This document shows positions 7,209 through 9,074 of a stretch of 9,074 nt of DNA, one piece after another. Location: contig JAGDDM010000186.1 in assembly GCA_017958015.1 (NCBI GenBank), positions 1-9,074 of the forward strand. Direction: 5' to 3'. Every line of letters starts with the position of its first letter. Within the stretch, counting starts at the first letter, position 1. The position numbers and the translations under genes are program-made. Origin of the DNA: Abditibacteriota bacterium (GTDB lineage Bacteria > Armatimonadota > UBA5829). Under the pieces are notes generated by a model. It was given only the letters and a program-made list of their open reading frames with translations, was not told the DNA's origin and did no database searches.

Positions 7209-7243
7209 CCTGATCCCTGACACCTGGCCCCTGATCCCTGAAA
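7209..7243 (+). repeat. 7-base tandem repeat (CCTGRNN), 5 units
   Basis: Five consecutive heptamers: CCTGATC, CCTGACA, CCTGGCC, CCTGATC and CCTGAAA. The last overlaps the A-run of the terminator stem at 7241. The core matches the reverse complement of the octamer array at 7103-7130, so the two arrays face each other. Confidence 0.85.
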
Positions 7244-7267
7244 AACCCGACCAACGGTCGGATTTTT
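7241..7267. terminator. Intrinsic terminator after the methyltransferase, probably bidirectional
   Basis: The stem CCGACC (7247-7252) pairs with GGTCGG (7256-7261) around an AAC loop. It is flanked by AAAAA (7241-7245) and TTTTT (7263-7267), so a T-run follows the hairpin on both strands. It is the first clear terminator in the window and probably ends the long rightward operon. Confidence 0.85.
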
Positions 7268-7272
7268 AAATT

Positions 7273-7300
7273 GTCGCCTCACGGGCGACCTTTCGTGTTT
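7273..7300 (+). terminator. Second hairpin, possible back-up terminator
   Basis: GTCGCC (7273-7278) pairs with GGCGAC (7284-7289) around TCACG and is followed by CTTTCGTGTTTT, a broken T-rich run. It could reinforce the terminator just upstream. It also lies directly ahead of the presumed promoter at 7311, so a regulatory role is possible. Confidence 0.5.
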
Positions 7301-7316
7301 TAAAGGGGCGTATAAT
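7287..7316 (+). promoter_or_regulatory. Likely sigma-70-type promoter for the vWA gene
   Basis: A perfect -10 box TATAAT lies at 7311-7316, after the terminators and before the only downstream rightward gene. No good -35 box is present at 16-18 bases (ACCTTT or close variants around 7288-7293), so the promoter is weak or needs an activator. Transcription would begin near 7323, leaving a leader of roughly 108 bases. Confidence 0.55.
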
Positions 7317-7347
7317 AGGGTTGTAATCGCCAAGGGGAGCGGTTGCG

Positions 7348-7380
7348 ATGACCGAGGTCGAAGAAAAAACGAGGCGCTGA
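7348..7380 (+). CDS. Possible 10-residue leader ORF
   Basis: ATG at 7348 reads MTEVEEKTRR and stops at 7378-7380. AAGGGGAG (7332-7339) lies 8 bases upstream, a good Shine-Dalgarno match. It is inside the presumed leader of the vWA gene, followed by a GGCGC/GCGCC inverted repeat (7373-7377 with 7385-7389). It may be a translated leader peptide or chance. Nothing in the peptide suggests an amino-acid sensing attenuator. Confidence 0.25.
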   Translation: MTEVEEKTRR

Positions 7381-7430
7381 GGCGGCGCCCCGAAGAAAAG
7401 AAGAGATATAAACACGAAAGGACACAAAAA

Positions 7431-8087
7431 ATGAGAAACAGAAACACGGAACTCGTATTCATCTTGGACCGCAGCGGTTCCATGGCCGGACTTGAGGAGG
7501 ATACCATCGGAGGATTCAATTCCATGCTCCGCAAGAACAAAAATCTCCATGAGGGAGAAGCTATCGTCTCCACCGTACTCTTTGACAATGTGACGGAGAT
7601 TCTCCATGACAGAGTGCCCGCGGACATGGTTCCCTATATGACCGACAGAGACTATTATGTTCGGGGCTGCACCGCTCTCTACGACGCCGTGGGCGGCGCC
7701 ATCGACCACATCGCCGACATCCACCGCTATGCCCGTCCCGATGACGTGCCTCGGAACACTATGTTCGTGATTATGACCGACGGTATGGAGAATGCCAGCC
7801 GGTACTACAACCGCGCGCAGATAAAACGCATGATTGAGCATCAGCGGAATCGCTACGGTTGGGAGTTCGTCTTCATCAGCGCCAATATCGACGCGGGAGA
7901 GACGGCGGAGAGCATCGGTATCGGCAGGGATGACGCGGTGGACTATATTGCCGACAAGCAGGGTACGAGAATCGCCTACGAAGCCGCCACGTCGAGAGTT
8001 GAGGCGACCCGCATGGGCCGTCCGAGAGAGGACAGAACCTGGCGGAAGAAAATCGACCGGGACTACCGCACCCGGAGCAAAAAGTGA
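7431..8087 (+). CDS. Stand-alone von Willebrand factor A domain protein
   Basis: A 218-residue protein made almost entirely of one vWA domain. The metal-ion-dependent adhesion site is complete: D13-R-S15-G-S17 (DRSGSM), T81 in GCTALYD, and D117 in MTDGMEN. Binding of a divalent metal and of a partner protein is therefore expected. There is no signal peptide or membrane segment, so it should be cytoplasmic. The C-terminal tail from about residue 195 is strongly basic (RPREDRTWRKK and beyond) and could contact nucleic acid or an acidic partner. AAAGGA (7417-7422) lies 8 bases before the ATG. No MoxR-type ATPase or other usual vWA partner is adjacent, so its job is unknown. It has its own promoter region and stands between the operon terminator and a convergent gene. 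Confidence 0.9.
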   Translation: MRNRNTELVFILDRSGSMAGLEEDTIGGFNSMLRKNKNLHEGEAIVSTVLFDNVTEILHDRVPADMVPYMTDRDYYVRGCTALYDAVGGAIDHIADIHRYARPDDVPRNTMFVIMTDGMENASRYYNRAQIKRMIEHQRNRYGWEFVFISANIDAGETAESIGIGRDDAVDYIADKQGTRIAYEAATSRVEATRMGRPREDRTWRKKIDRDYRTRSKK

Positions 8088-8091
8088 CATC

Positions 8092-8126
8092 AAAAATCCC
8101 CGTCGGCAGCAAAGCCGGCGGGGATT
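8092..8126. terminator. Terminator between convergent genes
   Basis: A 13-base stem (8095-8107 with 8114-8126) with one G-T pair encloses an AGCAAA loop. On the minus strand it is followed by TTTTT (complement of 8092-8096), a textbook intrinsic terminator for the leftward gene. On the plus strand the following bases are TTAATC rather than a T-run, so termination of the vWA transcript is plausible but weaker. Confidence 0.85.
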
Positions 8127-8140
8127 AATCTCAAAGATTC

Positions 8141-9074
8141 TTATTTTTCCGTTTTCTTGATAATGGGGGCGAGTTTCTTGGCTACCGCCGCGTCGTCGCC
8201 GGTGAGTCTCACGTTCTTGTAGAGATACCAGGTCTCGGAGTGAGTGGCGCTTTCGCCGGGCATGAGGGTTTTCATGGCGCCCAGGGACTCAAGCTCCATA
8301 AAGCCGCCGTCGATGTAGACTTCGGTGTTGCTGCCGCTGTCGGCGTAGACCGCGTTCTTGTCGTAGGCGAAGCGTTTCACGAAGAGTCTGCTGTCCTTGT
8401 AGTAGGCGGCCCAGCCAAGGGTGTTGGTGACGCCTATTTTCTGAGGGCCGGGAATGGCGGAGTTGCTGGTGATTCTCACGTAGTTTCTGCCGATGGCGAA
8501 TCCCGGGTGAGTGAGATCGGTAAATCCCCAGAGAACCATGGGCCGCACCGGGCGGATGTTCTCGTCGTGGGTCTGATAGGGCTCCTGAGGAATGACGGAA
8601 GTGCCGTCGGACTGCATAACGGTGAGGGCCCAGGGAGCCACCACCGCGGGAATGCCGTTCTCGTTGGTAATCTTGTGGTTTACGATGACTTCGCTGCCTT
8701 CGCTTGCGAGGGTGACGGAGGTCTGCTTCAGGAATCCGGCGGAGTCCTTGGCTTTGGCGGTGAAGGTGGCGGTGTTGTCCTTAATCTTTACGTCCAAGGG
8801 GTCGTTGTCCGGAGCGTAAGAGCCGTCGTACTCGGGAGCCAGCCAAAGTCTGTGGCCGCCGGGATTGTTCCAGACGCCGTCTTTCATGGTGGAGAGACCG
8901 CCGGAGACACCGAGGATATTTTCGCCGCCGACATAGCGGTAGCAGATAATCCGGGGACCGAAGTCCTTGGTCACAAAGACCTCGACGTCGCCGTTGGTGA
9001 GCTTCACGCAAGTGCCGCAGTCGTCGAACTTCTCGTTTGTGATTTTCACGTCGGCGAAAGAGGCCGCCGCGCAG
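8141..9074 (-). CDS. Exported DUF4380 family protein (5' end outside window)
   Basis: The frame stays open to the right edge of the window. The codons upstream of the GTG at 9049 read CAAASFAD just before VKITNEKF, which looks like the end of a signal peptide with cleavage after SFA. GTG 9049 is therefore an internal Val and the true start lies beyond the window. The visible part, about 310 residues, resembles DUF4380 proteins, which are thought to have a beta-sandwich fold like galactose mutarotases and may bind carbohydrate. Family-like motifs are FGPRIICYRYVGG near the N-terminus and GGHRLWLAPE (codons at 8831-8860). The mature protein would carry a CGTC pair a few residues in. Substrate and activity are unknown. 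Secretion to the periplasm or cell surface is inferred from the partial signal peptide. Confidence 0.8.
   Translation of the reverse strand, partial: CAAASFADVKITNEKFDDCGTCVKLTNGDVEVFVTKDFGPRIICYRYVGGENILGVSGGLSTMKDGVWNNPGGHRLWLAPEYDGSYAPDNDPLDVKIKDNTATFTAKAKDSAGFLKQTSVTLASEGSEVIVNHKITNENGIPAVVAPWALTVMQSDGTSVIPQEPYQTHDENIRPVRPMVLWGFTDLTHPGFAIGRNYVRITSNSAIPGPQKIGVTNTLGWAAYYKDSRLFVKRFAYDKNAVYADSGSNTEVYIDGGFMELESLGAMKTLMPGESATHSETWYLYKNVRLTGDDAAVAKKLAPIIKKTEK

Noticed and set aside
7103..7243. The repeat arrays as a CRISPR array
   Set aside because: Units are only 7 or 8 bases and directly abutting, with no spacers of uniform length and no cas genes nearby.
7405..7410. TATAAA close to the vWA gene as a second -10 box
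   Set aside because: It lies within a purine-rich stretch with no -35 box and is so near the ribosome binding site that the leader would be too short.
7266..8093. A 275-residue open frame on the minus strand opposite the vWA gene
   Set aside because: The plus-strand vWA domain has a complete metal site and good start signals. The reverse frame has no family resemblance and runs through the terminator region.

Overview
The window is GC-rich bacterial chromosome with tightly packed genes. It shows one long rightward run of eight genes (positions 1 to 7104), a non-coding stretch rich in repeats and hairpins (7105 to 7430), one more rightward gene (7431 to 8087), and a convergent leftward gene that runs off the right edge (8141 to 9074). 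The Shine-Dalgarno sites, the MutS2 with KOW and Smr domains, and the DUF3866 gene suggest a Bacillota-like lineage or a related anaerobic phylum (for example Synergistota or an Armatimonadota-type group). The exported DUF4380 protein would also suit the last of these. I cannot fix the phylum from this sequence alone.

The rightward run reads: mutS2 (3' part), cytidine deaminase, mannitol-1-phosphate dehydrogenase, a GlmS-like SIS-domain sugar-phosphate deaminase/isomerase (NagB-II type), a PepT-like M20 peptidase, a DUF3866 protein, a Vsr-type endonuclease and a C5-cytosine DNA methyltransferase. Gaps are -4, 14, 21, 9, 0, -11 and -23 bases, and no terminator or convincing promoter lies between the genes. 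The simplest reading is one operon with translational coupling at several joints. The two sugar-phosphate enzymes meet at fructose 6-phosphate. The last two genes form a DNA modification and nicking (or restriction) pair stacked onto the end of a housekeeping operon.

The non-coding stretch begins with an 8-base tandem repeat that starts inside the methyltransferase stop codon. A short palindrome follows, then a 7-base tandem repeat of the same CCTGA core on the opposite strand, then a strong intrinsic terminator and a second hairpin. After these come a likely promoter (TATAAT at 7311) and a roughly 110-base leader with a possible 10-codon ORF ahead of a stand-alone von Willebrand factor A protein. 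A near-perfect hairpin between the two convergent genes at the right end probably serves as a shared terminator.

The points most worth a second look are: the Vsr-like protein, which keeps its catalytic residues but has lost the zinc ligands and is translationally coupled to both neighbours; the paired CCTGA-core repeats bounding a small extragenic element; altered Smr active-site residues in MutS2; and the pairing of mannitol-1-phosphate dehydrogenase with a NagB-II-like enzyme. I did not find a wholly unknown multi-gene system.
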